Part shown: piece after piece, positions 9,605 to 20,044 of the stretch | Numbering within the stretch: the first letter of the stretch is position 1 | Layout of the letters: each line of letters starts with the position of its first letter | DNA from: Branchipolynoe longqiensis | Taxonomy: Eukaryota > Annelida > Polychaeta > Phyllodocida > Polynoidae | NCBI GenBank assembly: GCA_030323885.1 | Contig: CM059187.1 | Coordinates: 85,512,614-85,576,613 of the forward strand | DNA: 64,000 nt | Direction: 5' to 3' | Program-made: the position numbers and the translations under genes | The notes under the pieces: model-generated | What the model saw: only the letters and a program-made list of their open reading frames with translations | The model's database searches: none | What the model was told of the DNA's origin: nothing

Positions 9605-9770
9605 AAATATTTTGACGACAGCAGAATTAGAACCCACGGATGGTGCCATTCCGGGGCTGGCATGCTAACCAAAATACTACCCAGCCTCCATGATGCAACT
9701 ACCCTATCCACACCTATATGTCTACGTCACTCCTTGCCTGAGACTGCGAGGAGAGGGCAGAATACCACAA
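9605..9770 (-). mobile_element. SINE S2 copy with tRNA-like part
   Basis: On the complementary strand 'ttttggttagcatgccagc' (A-box region) and 'gtgggttctaattctg' (B-box region) form a tRNA-like unit. It is followed by the S2 blocks 'catatagg', 'gtggatagggtag' and 'ctcaggcaagga'. Confidence 0.55.
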
Positions 9771-9849
9771 TAGCGACACAGTTAAGCACATCTTTGGAGC
9801 AGTCGAATCAGGAAGGCCAATTGTCTGCGATTTCTTTTTCTTTTTTTTT

Positions 9850-9925
9850 GTTGGTCCATTAGTTGTTTAAGCAGGGGAAATTTCAGTGATAGAGGACTGG
9901 TCTTCCTCATTCCACTGCTGGTCGA
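9850..9925 (-). mobile_element. Short SINE-derived module shared with 20.19 kb
   Basis: 'ccattagttgtttaagcagg', 'ggactggtcttcctcattcc' and 'actgctg' match 20,191-20,262 closely. There the module adjoins a tRNA-like head. It is probably the tail of another SINE subfamily. Confidence 0.45.
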
Positions 9926-9989
9926 TAGAAAGCCCGAGCCTACACTTTTACCGACCCAAGGGATTTTTAACCTCCCACACCACATAGAC

Positions 9990-10690
9990 ATGGTATGAGA
10001 GCAACCGGCCTTTGATGACGCTGTAAGTTATACACAGCGGTGGAAATCCAAATTCGCAGAGCTGGGGGCACGGCGAATCAAAACTGCTACGAGTTAGCAG
10101 GTTGGTTTATATCAATAGGTTCTAATTATCAAGTCCTGTTATGTGAAATAGACATGATAATTGAGAAGGTTTGCAATCTAATACAATATTCGCTGTTGAC
10201 AATTTTAGCTAATATAATTATTCCCCATGGCGCATCTATTAAATGACGGCTCTTAACTGGGATTGTATTAATATAATTAAAGACTCTTAAGAATGATATA
10301 TCATAAGATAAATGTCTTAACAAGAAACGTAATCTGAACGATCTAAATAATGATATACACATTTTATAAATGATGGATATATATAGGTACATAATTTAAT
10401 TAACTATCGGCCTTCTATATATATAAATATATATAATCAAATCAAATATGTGCTAATACATATTAAGTCTTAGACAAATATCCCCACTTCTTGTGAACAT
10501 TAAGGGTGCACAGAAATCAAGCCAAACTGTTATGTTTTTCATAAAGGATTATTCCATGGAAATATTCACTTGCGAACACGACAAACAAGCAACCAATTTG
10601 TATCGTTAAAGAAATGTTATCTTGGATCTAAGAAGCCCATGGGATGCATTCACATCGCGTTAGTCTTATTATTGTTAATACTCTTACCAT
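9990..10690. other. AT-rich sequence, no gene
   Basis: Strongly AT-rich with short ATATA runs (10,375-10,440). The small open frames have no recognisable domains. Confidence 0.3.
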
Positions 10691-11100
10691 TTACCGGCAG
10701 CCCTCTGGATGCTGAAAACTCCTGCACTTTACGGAAATAAGAGCTTCCTAATAAGACAGAGGAAGCCAGGAACCAGCGTGATGTCTGGCTGGGCCTTTCA
10801 GCTTCCTCCTTCTCAGTTATCTTCTGTACACGTTGCTTGCGGCAAATTGAAGAGCTCCTTCATTAGCTTAGCATTGTGCAAGCCCCTGGCCCGTCCACCG
10901 GCTGGTCTGAGAGCCCGCGCAGGCCTCATCGGATCAACCAACCCCGCCAAGACAAGACCAGCGTTGTCTAATTACTGTCTCGGTGAAAATGTACACTTGC
11001 TTTAATTACTCGCCTCAGATTGAGCTGCCATCAATCAGAACCCTGTTAGTTGGCGCTCCGCCGAGTGATTAGAGAGGCTTCGGTGACACGCCTGTCATTG
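10690..11100. other. Unique, balanced block (strongest candidate conserved non-coding DNA)
   Basis: About 400 bp of non-repetitive sequence, clearly different in texture from the AT-rich DNA on both sides. It contains several homeodomain-type cores: CTAATTACTG (10,970), TTTAATTACTCG (11,003), CCATCAATCAG (11,028) and GTGATTAG (11,065). A 98-codon open frame (10,709-11,005) crosses it but has no recognised domain. Enhancer function is an inference; the test is cross-species alignment. Confidence 0.3.
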
Positions 11101-11639
11101 TGTGTGCTTTTTTTTTTTACAAAGCACACCACCTGCTACACGACAATTTGAACTCTATTCCCATGCTGCTGTCCTACAATTGGGAATTCCCTTTCCAGAT
11201 TTTCAGAAGATTGTCGGGGGGAGTGTAAGAGCCACATTTTGGGGTGAGTGGTGGTCCAATATTGTAAACAACATTAATTATATTTAACGGAGGCAATGGG
11301 GTATCAAATCGGGAATTGTTCTTGTTCGGATATTTAGAGGAGGGAAATTCAAGTGTCATGTTGTATGCGGCCGACTTCAGGACTGGGGATGTGCATAGGT
11401 GTGGATGCGAATATGGTTGAGTCACATCTGTCGGATCCCTGTGATCTTAACCAGCATGTACCGGCAACAACAAAACCGCTATGCCAGTCAATGGAATAGG
11501 GAGATCAGACACTCACACTGCTTCGTCAAAGAGATATAAGTATAAAGCAGCAATCCGGTAGAGTCTATCTATAGACGGTTCAAGGGGTGGGGTGATTGAT
11601 TCTCAACAATGCAGATCATTAGACCCAGGCCACTGTTAA

Positions 11640-11760
11640 ATATTGCCTCATCAATGATATATATATATGCATGTATGCATGCATTCATCTATGCATTATG
11701 TATATAAATAGATGTGTATATGTGTAAATGTGTATATGTGTATACATGTATAAGGATTAT
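11640..11760. repeat. TA/TG microsatellite
   Basis: Alternating ATAT, GCATGCAT and GTGTATATG runs. Simple-sequence DNA with no coding meaning. Confidence 0.7.
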
Positions 11761-12120
11761 TCTCCAAAACTGGGCACCTGGTATTTGGACTTCACGTTAA
11801 AATGCTGATAATAAAGATTTTCTGTTATTGATAGCAAGTAAAATAATTAGTGTAGCCCTTAACTATTGGGTACATTAGCAGATCTACATTTATTGAATCT
11901 ATTCCACAAAGAAACATCAACATTATACGTTTGTGATTTAGTGCTATCGTGAAAATGTGAAAATTTACAAATTGGCACTATGCATTTAGGGAAACTTGTT
12001 TTCAACTTTTTTCTTTTAAGACATAACATTGTTTGCATAACTGTAATCAATTAAATCTTGTTTGATTTTGTTGTGTATGTTTCATATCACCAGCTCATGT
12101 GCACTGCTCTGACCATATAA
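11761..12120. other. No gene recognised
   Basis: AT-rich unique sequence; no domain, repeat or promoter could be supported. Confidence 0.3.
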
Positions 12121-12121
12121 T

Positions 12122-12660
12122 AGCCCTGTCACACTATGACATATCTCGCCGGCACGCTGCCAATGCGCAAAATCACTTTTAGTCGTAGAGAGACGTCAAA
12201 CTTTTCGGCGTCAGCGCAATGTATTGGTAGCGTGTGGCCGACATTGTGGTAAAAGTTTGGCGCACCATCCTGATATGACCTTACATGTTGGTAGGATGTA
12301 AAACAACAAAAAACAACCATATGGCGCAACATGTGGTAATGACCCTCACACCCGTGCGGTGTCTGCCTAGCGTTCGCATAACGTTATTCCAGCGATCTCC
12401 ACATGCTCCTAACGTAGCCATAATATTGGCACCCATGCGTTATCACAGGTTGTCGGTTGTCGAAAGTTTTGTGCAAGCACAAAACTTTGCCAATCCGATG
12501 AAGTGCGCCGCCGACTGTCGCCGTCCATCAACGAATAGCAACGCGTGCCTAACGCGCGCGTAATGCTTCCAGACGTCTCCCGACGTTTTGCCAAAAACTG
12601 ACACATGTCGACACGCGTTGGCGAGAAACATCGTAATTTGACAGCATCATAACCTAGTAT
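12122..12660. mobile_element. DNA-transposon remnant with GCCCTGTCACAC end
   Basis: It starts with AATAGCCCTGTCACACTATG, which resembles the ends of MITE families M1 and M2 (GCCC-GTCACA). The interior is unusually rich in CG dinucleotides and split by an S1 SINE fragment (12,262-12,318). A perfect 12-bp-arm palindrome lies at 12,463-12,488 (AAAGTTTTGTGC-AA-GCACAAAACTTT). I did not find the opposite terminal repeat, so the right border is uncertain. Confidence 0.4.
12262..12318 (+). mobile_element. S1 SINE 3' fragment
   Basis: 'catcctgatatgacc' followed by 'atgttggtaggatgtaaaac' matches the 3' end of S1 (consensus-like 'gtcctgatatgacctgagatgttgccaggac'). Only the last ~55 bp are present. Confidence 0.55.
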
Positions 12661-13027
12661 CCTTAGCTTCCCTCTACTTAGCCCCAACTTCTCTTGAACT
12701 AATAATTTGCCTAGGAACATGGAAAAGCAATTGTGCAATACCCTATCACTTAGGACTCATGGCAAATGTCCGGGTAGTCTGAAACAAGGCCCTTTGTTGG
12801 CCGGTGTTTCCTGGTTTTAACCTAACTGAGGGCATGTGTGTACAAGACGAAGTGAAAAGGGCTATAAATGACCACAGCGACAACAAGAAAGCCAACTTTA
12901 AAATATGGGCGGACGTCCTGTGGTTAGTTGTCTTGGAGAGTGCGGTGGGCATTCTTTGGTAATATTTTACCAAAATGCAAAGTAGTGGCCAGGTTTGTAA
13001 TCAGTTAGTGAGCTTTCTCTGTTGTGG

Positions 13028-13180
13028 GCGGGCGGCTCTGGGCGAAGATGGGCGGGGCAGGGCGGGGCGGGGCGGGGCGGGGCAGCCTGAGGGTTGAGGC
13101 AGCGCGGGGGCTAGGGCTGAGCGGGGCGGGGTGGTGCAGGGCGGTGCGGAGTGGTGCGGAGTGGTGCGAGTCGGCTGATG
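13028..13180. repeat. G-rich GGGGC/GTGCG minisatellite
   Basis: Runs of GGGGCGGGGC at 13,050-13,082 are followed by 'gcggagtggt' units to 13,170. G4-forming potential is high on the + strand. The open frames across it are repeat-derived. Confidence 0.75.
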
Positions 13181-13314
13181 GGGGTGGGGGGGTAGCTCCG
13201 TGGAGCGGCGCTGCCGAGGATGAGTCCGTGTAGTACAGGGCAGTAATAACCTGTCCCCGCCTCCCTCCCTACGAACCTGCCGACTCTACTCCGCTCCATC
13301 CCTGATCCAAGCTC

Positions 13315-13725
13315 TCTCTCCCCGGCCCTCACCCCTGCCTTCCCCCAATCCTAGTACCCGTCTCTCTGCATCCCTCGGGCTCTACCCCTTACTGCACCGG
13401 GTATCCCCCCTCCTTCCTATGGCCATACACTGTACCCACAGCTACACCCTATCTTCGCTGCCCCTACGTTTCCGTTCCCGGCCCCACCCCGCTCTGTCCC
13501 GGTTCTCCTACCCCCTCCCCGGCCCTCACCCCTGCCTTCCCCCAACCCGACTTCCCGTCTCTCTGCATCCTTCCCATTCTCTGTCGGGCTCTACCCCTTC
13601 CTGCACCAGGTATCCCCTCCCCCCTCCGCCTCCTTCATACAGCTCCACCCTATCTTCGCTGCCCCTACGTTTCTGTTCCCGGCCCCACCCCGCTCTGTCC
13701 CGCTTCTCATTCCCCCTCCCCCGGC
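13315..13725. repeat. ~198-bp tandem duplication, pyrimidine-rich
   Basis: 'cccggccctcacccctgcc' occurs at about 13,320 and 13,517, and 'ccctatcttcgctgcccc' at about 13,447 and 13,647, giving a step of 196-201 bp. The copies are about 90% alike. The 309-codon open frame starting at 13,419 is proline/serine-rich because of this composition and is not considered a gene. Confidence 0.75.
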
Positions 13726-13767
13726 CGGGCACGGTGAGACAAGACACTCCGTCCCTAGTCCAAGGCA

Positions 13768-13875
13768 CCGGGCGTGAGTCGTCTCAAAGCGCCATCGATT
13801 TTACTTTGTGCGCGGTGCGGGTGACAACCGGTAGATCTTCGCTACCTGGCGCCGCTGTGTTCATCTATAAAACAT
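13768..13875. other. Unique island (possible conserved non-coding DNA)
   Basis: Balanced sequence inside a pyrimidine-rich region, including 'gcgccatcgattttactttg' and 'gatcttcgctacctggcgcc'. It stands out sharply from its surroundings. The function is unknown. Confidence 0.2.
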
Positions 13876-13879
13876 CTAC

Positions 13880-14260
13880 TCCCTCCCTACCTAAAAACCC
13901 ATCCGTTTTAATTATACATCCCCCTCCTCCCGTCCTCCCTCTCCCCGCCGTCCCCAAGGCTTCCACCAGCCCCCCTCCCTTGTCCCACTCCCACCCACCC
14001 AACTCCCTTTACCCGCATCGAGCCCATCACAAACCGCTGCTTCTTCAATTGAATGTCGGGGTAGATCGCTTTACCCTCCCCATCCATATCGCCCATTCTG
14101 CCACCTCCTCCTCATCCTCATCAACCTCCTTAATCATCCACCACTCCCCCATCCATTACCACGCACACATATATAACATAACCCCCCCCCCCACACACAC
14201 ACACACCAACCCTTCCTCCCACGTCCCACTCCCCGCTCCCGGCGCCGAGGAACCTGCCAC
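13880..14260. repeat. Pyrimidine-rich tract with C11 and (CA)n
   Basis: CT/CCT-rich sequence, including CCCCCCCCCCC followed by (CA)7 at about 14,181-14,205. The complementary arrangement GTGTGTGTGT-G13 recurs at about 16,232-16,253 in inverted orientation. Confidence 0.6.
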
Positions 14261-14818
14261 TAGATCTACGTCTTTTTCTAGATGCCATATCACGGGTGCA
14301 GCGTTCGCAAGGTGGAGGAGCTATGTGAGGGATGGATGTGCAGGATAGAGGATATATGAAGCTCTGAAGGAGGACCAGGGGGCGGGGTACTGGTGGGTGG
14401 GTCGGCATGGGGGGAGCGAGGACGAGTGTGCGTGGGGGTGGGGGTGGGATGTTGAGGGTCTTACAGACGCACCCACTGCTTACACCATCATGGATATCGA
14501 CAACTTCAAAGCGCCTTCAAAACTTTGAACTGCCTCCCCGCCACCGGCCAATACACACGCGCTGCAGCACCACCACAACCATCAGTACACACAGTCCATA
14601 TCATGGAAGCAAGGCCGGCGCCGCCCACCTAAGGCTGGCCGGCCGAGATGTGGGGACTCGCCGATCAACAGGCTGGTGCGGGGGGGTTATCTGTCGGTGC
14701 TAGATGCCGGTGGTGAAGGACCCCTTACGCTTTCAAGTCCTCCTGCATTGGCGCCTACAGGACTGCTGCCGCAACGCGTCTATCATAAATGGAGTCGGGC
14801 ATCCTAACTGCACTCACC

Positions 14819-14905
14819 GGACGCGGTGACCGAATCGGTAGAGCGCAGGTCACCCGTGCAGAAGGTTTGGGAGTTCGCTCGCTTCCCGTCGAGTCAAACC
14901 TATAG
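14819..14905 (+). mobile_element. tRNA-like SINE head
   Basis: 'gcggtgaccgaatcggtaga' followed by 'gagttcgctcgcttcc' gives A- and B-box-like blocks. It matches the reverse-strand head at 63,575-63,625 ('cggtggccgaatcagtagag' on its complementary strand), so both come from one SINE family. Confidence 0.5.
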
Positions 14906-14924
14906 GAGGGGGTGGACATCCGGG

Positions 14925-15062
14925 CACTCTCCCACCCTCCCATATCCTGTCCGCCAACCCTATCCACCACCCACTCAAACATCTCGCTTGTCCTCAGGAT
15001 ACCCGGGAATCTTCCTCTGACACTTCCTTCTCGTCCCCAACCATATCCCACCCCACTTCCCC
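14925..15062 (+). repeat. Left copy of a ~130-bp inverted repeat
   Basis: 'ccatatcctgtccgccaacc', 'ctcaaacatctcgcttgtcc' and 'gaatcttcctctgacacttc' recur as complements at 16,449-16,577 in reverse order. The copies are over 90% alike and 1.4 kb apart. Confidence 0.8.
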
Positions 15063-15116
15063 TATCGGGTGCCCTCTGCAATGGCAGGTGAAAATAATGG
15101 CCCTTACAGCATTGAA

Positions 15117-15500
15117 GTGAATGTAAATGAAACAAAAAGCACAAATGTATTCACTGCTACGATGTAATTATGTTATTTATAACGATGAATTACACTCGGG
15201 GGTTGAAATAATGTTTTTTAGGAGCATAACTTACTCAATAAGTGAAATGTAGCTCGAATTAAACCCAAAAATGGCAATATCCGAGCGATATGAACACCGT
15301 GGCAGCATCGGCGGCGGTATTGTCGAATGTAAATAAAACAAAAAGCACAAATCTATTTACTGCTACGATCTAATTCTATTATTTTGAACCATGAATATTC
15401 ACTATTACGATCTACTTCTGTTATTTAGAACCATGAATATTCACTCGGCGGTTGACATAATGTTATTTAGGAGCATAGAAGAATGCAAATAAAACAAAAA
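15117..15500. repeat. Imperfect tandem repeat (155-208-bp step)
   Basis: 'gaatgtaaataaaacaaaaa' (with small changes) starts units at about 15,117, 15,325 and 15,480. 'ctgctacgat.taattctgtt' and 'ggttga.ataatgtt' also recur. AT-rich and non-coding. Confidence 0.65.
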
Positions 15501-15589
15501 ACACTGCTCTCATCAAGGTTTGTTTTCACCACGTCAACTGGAAGTGACATGAATTCGCGCCCTCCTCTGAGTTATAAAATTGATATGTG

Positions 15590-15830
15590 TTGCTACCTAG
15601 CCTGGCGCTCAGTATTAATAGGATAGGACAAGGACTGGGTAGCAGACTGTCAGAATAATGTGCGTGTGTGGGATGTTGGGTCCTGGTTCCAGTGGCCGGT
15701 CTCCCAGTGGGGAAGCACTATAAAGTCACCTTGAGTGCGTACTGTCACAAGTCAGTATGCGTCCTGATATTAGCAGATCTGATGCTAGGACGTAAAACAA
15801 CAATAAATAAACCAAAAAAAACGCCACTCT
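15590..15830 (+). mobile_element. SINE S1 copy
   Basis: Shows the linker 'agcctggcgctcagtattaa', the body 'gtcagaataatgtg' and 'ctcccagtggggaagcacta', and the 3' block 'gcgtcctgatattagc' with 'ctaggacgtaaaac'. The tRNA head is truncated or unrecognisable. Confidence 0.65.
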
Positions 15831-15992
15831 CTAACCGCTCACCCCAAACATGTGCCGATGTTTCACTTCATATATCGGGTCTACACGGCTGGCAGAGCCA
15901 GCCATAGGGCTACTCCGATAGACTGCCCGACTGGCCCGGTGTGGGGACAGCGGCGCCTAAATCTTGGCACATCCTCGGCAGAAGGGAACCGT

Positions 15993-16019
15993 GGGGGGGG
16001 GGGGGGGGGGGGGGGGGGG
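15993..16019. repeat. G27 homopolymer
   Basis: An uninterrupted run of 27 G, a likely site of sequencing or assembly length error. Frames read across it (S/G/P-rich) are meaningless. Confidence 0.9.
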
Positions 16020-16119
16020 CAGGTGGCGGGGAGGGGCAGCGGTACCTAAATAATTGCACACTTTTGACACACTGCATCGCCTGGAGGAGTGCGCCTACAG
16101 GCGGTGTGCTCTGGTGCAG

Positions 16120-16885
16120 GGGATAGCAGCCGGGGATGGTTTGGAGGATGGGGAGAGGAGGACGGGACATATCGAGGGGAGGTTAGGAGAGATGTAGTAG
16201 TAGCAGGGAAGGGAGCGTATGGGAGGAGTGGTGTGTGTGTGGGGGGGGGGGGGGTATCATGACGTGGGAGAGCATGGATAGGGAAAGGGTGAATCGTTGG
16301 GAGTGGATGGGGGAGAGAATGGAATTTGGAATTTCAAGGAAAAATAGTGATGAATAAGGAAAGAACGAAGGAATGATAAGGGATGGAAAATTGAGGAGGA
16401 GTAAAGAATAGCAGAGGGCACTGGATAGTGGAATCATATACAGAGAACCGGGTGGGATATGGTTGGGGATGAGAAGGAAGTGTCAGAGGAAGATTCCCAG
16501 GTATCCTAAGGACAAGCGAGATGTTTGAGTGGGTGGTGGATAGGGTTGGCGGACAGGATATGGGAGGGTGGGAAAGTGGATATGTTTACAGGCGTTGATT
16601 GCTTGGATCTTTATATATATAAGAGTGAAAATGGGGAAATGGGGGGGGGGGCGGTGCATGGGAGGTGGGGTGAGGGCTGATTGAGGATGAAAAGGGGAGG
16701 GTCGGGTGGGAGGAGTTTGGTAAATACGCAGGCGGGCATCGTGGAGGGGAAAAAGAGGGGGACGGGAGGGAGGATAGAGTGGGGGGTGGCATCCAGGGAT
16801 TGGTAATGCTGGGGGGTGAGACGGGGCGGAGGGGAGGGGCTGGTACCGGGTAGAGGAGGAGAGCAGAGTGTGGGGAGTGAGCGAA
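16120..16885. repeat. Purine-rich tract (GGGA/GGAG) with G runs
   Basis: Long stretch with almost only purines on the + strand, the mirror of the pyrimidine-rich sequence at 13.2-14.3 kb. The reverse-strand open frames here (Pro/Ser-rich, for example 16,586-17,131) are composition artefacts. Confidence 0.65.
16449..16577 (-). repeat. Right copy of the ~130-bp inverted repeat
   Basis: Complement of 14,925-15,062; see that entry. Confidence 0.8.
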
Positions 16886-16894
16886 CTGTTTGGA

Positions 16895-17020
16895 TTTGCA
16901 TATTACAGTGACAAGCGCCACTGATCCGTGGCGGAGTTCGGCGTCATTATTGTTCTCTGATCGTGTCGAGTCGAGATACATCAGCGCCCCGCTAATGGTG
17001 AGTGTCGTTGGGCGGCCTGC
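16895..17020. other. Unique island (possible conserved non-coding DNA)
   Basis: Balanced sequence at the end of the purine tract: 'gtgacaagcgccactgatcc', 'ggcgtcattattgttctctg', 'cagcgccccgctaatggtga'. No coding feature is supported. Regulatory function is inferred only. Confidence 0.2.
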
Positions 17021-17464
17021 AGCGAGCTGGCTCCGGGTCACCGACTCTCCCCGACGCGGGGTGCCATGGTGGGTGGGCGGGCTGGGGGTGGGGAGGAGGC
17101 GGCGGGGACGGCGGAGGAAGGTCCGATTCACCGTAGGGATTTGCCATGCGGCTGACTCGTGTAGGAATACAGAATAAACTTACCGAACACCAGCCAGTCA
17201 ATGTGATATATGCGTAATAGACGCATAGGTGTGTGGCTAATATATGTTAACGAGATGCAGAGTTTGAGACAAAGGAATATGCTGATGAGATGACGTCATG
17301 ACAAGTTTAGCCGGCGGGTCAAGCGAGCCCTAGGCCATGAATAAACCATTGAGTATCCAGAAGTCAAAATGTTCACAGTCAAGTGTTTAGTGTTGCTTCG
17401 GTATCGATATCGCAGTGGCCAAGCGAGGCCTACCTGGTCGGGCAAGGGTTGTTGAGGCTGTTCT

Positions 17465-17555
17465 AACTTTTCCCATTATATACATATTTATGTATATTTG
17501 TATATATACTATTATATATATGTTTATACATATATATATATAAACAGTTGTCCCC
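17465..17555. repeat. TA microsatellite
   Basis: Degenerate TATATATGTTTATACATATATA run. Confidence 0.75.
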
Positions 17556-17641
17556 TGGTAAACAGAATAACAAAAGACAGGAGTGGTTGAGAAAGAGTAT
17601 ATATTCTCTGGCGGGAATATATTATTGCCCACCTAAAATTT

Positions 17642-18111
17642 AAATCCGTCCTGCTGAGCGGGTGTGGAGCGGTAGTGACCAGGCGCAGCTGGTATCATGC
17701 GGTCATGAGCCACTCCCAGGTGGCCGAGTAGTGGCGGATGAAGGAACTAATCTAGTCAGCAGCAGGTTGGGTAGTACTAACTCAATGAACTAGGAGTGGG
17801 TAGTAGCTAATCCACATGACATTAGGGTGTAGACTAAATAAAGGAGAGAGAACTGCTAGGTGGTAGTGTCCTTGTTTATATTCCCATAATAGATTATAGA
17901 GCACATATATATATAAAATAGACAATTATTCCAGCAGTTTCAGCCCCATTTTTTCTTACTACAATTAAAGCACCATAATTAACCCAATGAGATTGAATGA
18001 TCCAGTTTCTGCCCCACTTTGTTTAATTCAAATATAAGGACAATAGTTAGACCTGCGACCTGTATTTATCTAGCTCTGCCTCACTTTGTGCAACACAGAT
18101 ATAGCGACAAC
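17642..18111. repeat. Source copy of a 470-bp duplicated segment
   Basis: Starts 'aaatccgtcctgctgagcgg' and ends '..gcgacaaca'. Nearly the same sequence is at 18,611-19,092. The first 280 bp look like a distinct insert and the last 190 bp belong to the ~71-bp minisatellite. The copy at 18.6 kb has 11 extra bases ('gtctttggtta') and only a few substitutions. Confidence 0.85.
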
Positions 18112-18350
18112 AATTATACATGCAACCTTTATTTTTCAAGTTCACGCCTTAGTTTGTATCCTTTAAATATAAGGACAGCAGTTATACCTGCAATATTATT
18201 TATCCAGTTTCTGCTCTAATTTGTATCATTACATTATAAAGACACACTATTATTGTAACTGCACACTGTATTTATCCAGTTCTCGCCCTGCATGGGATCA
18301 GTAATATATAAGGAAAACTAAGTTTCCATTTTACTTTGTATAATTAAAAC
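17930..18350. repeat. ~71-bp minisatellite, left part
   Basis: Units of the type 'atttatccagtttctgccc..ctttgtatcattaaaatataaggacaacagttatacctgcaac' (given in outline). About six diverged copies are present. The array resumes at 18,895-19,090 (inside the duplication) and at 20,045-20,680. Confidence 0.7.
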
Positions 18351-18579
18351 ATAAGACTGGTGGTCGTGTCTACACATACTTCAGCCATAAGCGTAGTCTG
18401 GCAGTCTAACCATACGTGAGGATACGCGCGCATGTACTTCACAGGGATGCGCACACATCCATTTGAAATCTGTCATTTCCTCTCACTTAACATGGCACAG
18501 TTTGAGCTGGGTACAAGGGTCATGTTTGTATGTCAAAAAAGCAAAAACATCCACTACTCCAGATCAAATTATGTTTGGA

Positions 18580-18610
18580 GAGTGACATACTCACTGCTAA
18601 GATCAAATTA
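18580..18610. repeat. 31-bp direct repeat, left flank of the duplicated segment
   Basis: GAGTGACATACTCACTGCTA followed by AGATCAAATTA. The identical 31 bp are at 19,093-19,123 on the other side of the 482-bp segment, like a target-site duplication. Confidence 0.9.
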
Positions 18611-19092
18611 AAATCCGTCCTGCTGAGCGGGTCCGGAGTGGTAGTGACCAGGCACAGCTGGTATCATGCGGTCATGAGCCACTCCCAGGTGGCCGAGTAG
18701 TGGCGGATGAAGGAACTAATCTAGTCAGCAGCAGGTTGGGTAGTACTAACTCAATGAACTAGGAGTGGGTAGTAGCTAATCCACATGACATTAGGGTGTA
18801 GACTAAATAAAGGGGAGAGAACTGCTAGGTGGTAGTGTCCTTGTTTATATTCCCATAATAGATTATAGAGCACATATATATATAAAATAAACAATTATTC
18901 CAGCAGTCTTTGGTTAGTTTCAGCCCCATTTTTTCTTACTACAATTAAAGCACCATAATTAAACCAACGAGATTGAATGATCCAGTTTCTGCCCCACTTT
19001 TTTTAATTCAAATATGAGGACAATAGTTAGACCTGTGACCTGTATTTATCTAGTTCTGCCTCACTTTGTGCAATACAGATATAACGACAACA
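18611..19092. repeat. Duplicated 482-bp segment bounded by 31-bp direct repeats
   Basis: A near-identical copy of 17,642-18,111, placed exactly between two identical 31-bp sequences. That geometry suggests the segment was copied and inserted as a unit, with duplication of the target. It has no coding region and no inverted termini. Confidence 0.85.
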
Positions 19093-19123
19093 GAGTGACA
19101 TACTCACTGCTAAGATCAAATTA
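19093..19123. repeat. 31-bp direct repeat, right flank
   Basis: Identical to 18,580-18,610. Confidence 0.9.
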
Positions 19124-19435
19124 TCTTATTTAGAACCGTGACTTAATAACAAAATAGTGCTAAAATTGACAAGAGCAAGTGAATACCAGTCACTGCCAAC
19201 ACGCGCCAGCCGACTTTAATAAAATGAAAACGACCACACAAAAAGCACAATGTGAATGTCAATGAATATTCCGCGGCTTCAGATCAAATTCTGGTAAGTA
19301 GGAATGTGACATAATACGAATAGTGTTAACAATGAAAAGAGCAAGCGATCACCACTCACTGTCAACATTAACTATTCCTAGTATTCGGCAGGTGGTCTAA
19401 ACGTACAGCACATGTATGCGTAGCCACGGCCACTG

Positions 19436-19958
19436 AAAGCCCAGTCACACCTTCACGGATCAGGACCCGGACCACCCCGGACCATGAATCCAGTGCTATC
19501 CGGGGTGATCCAAGTTCATCCATGGAAAATATGTGGCTCCTCCTTGGCTGGTTCGTGGTGATGCGTGGTGATCCTTGGCTGGTCCGAGATCGACTGGGAT
19601 CGTCCGCGGATGTTTTAAAATATGTCAAACATCCGCGGCCATCCAGGGAGTATTGCAATCCAGGACTGTCCCAGGTTATCCGGGTTCGTCCAGGACATCA
19701 GTAGCTTGTCCGTGTCTACTCCGGGGCAGTCCAGGACTAAGCGCTGGCTAAACTGGGGGCGTCCGGGGTTAATGGGGTCATCCGGGTTAATCCGGGGTGA
19801 TCCGTGCTTGTAGTCCGGGGTAGTAGTCAGTGGGTCGTCCGTAGATATGCTAAATAGTCTGTGGATGTCCATGGCTGTCTGGGGGATTGGTCCGTGGGTT
19901 ATCGATGGGTGATCCGGCTTATGATCCGGGGCTAGTCCGGGTAGGTGTCATTGGGCTT
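19436..19958. mobile_element. MITE family M2
   Basis: Left end AAAGCCCAGTCACACCTTCA; right end, read on the complement, TTAAGCCCAATGACACCTAC. The interior is filled with short ATCCGG/GGTCCG-type direct repeats and has a near-palindrome at 19,606-19,637 (GCGGATGTTTTAAAAT...AAACATCCGC). No transposase. A second copy is at 24,391-24,965. It interrupts the ~71-bp minisatellite region. Confidence 0.65.
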
Positions 19959-20044
19959 AAAGATAAGACCGGAATTAAGATGCATGCACAGTGACACTGC
20001 CGTACGTGTAAACCGCCAGGTTACACTACGGCTCACGTAGGCAT

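Noticed and set aside
10709..11005. 98-codon frame in the unique block
   Set aside because: No domain, no splice or promoter context; the base pattern looks like regulatory DNA.
13419..14348. 309-codon Pro/Ser-rich frame
   Set aside because: Pyrimidine-rich DNA lacks stop codons on this strand; part is a 198-bp tandem duplication.
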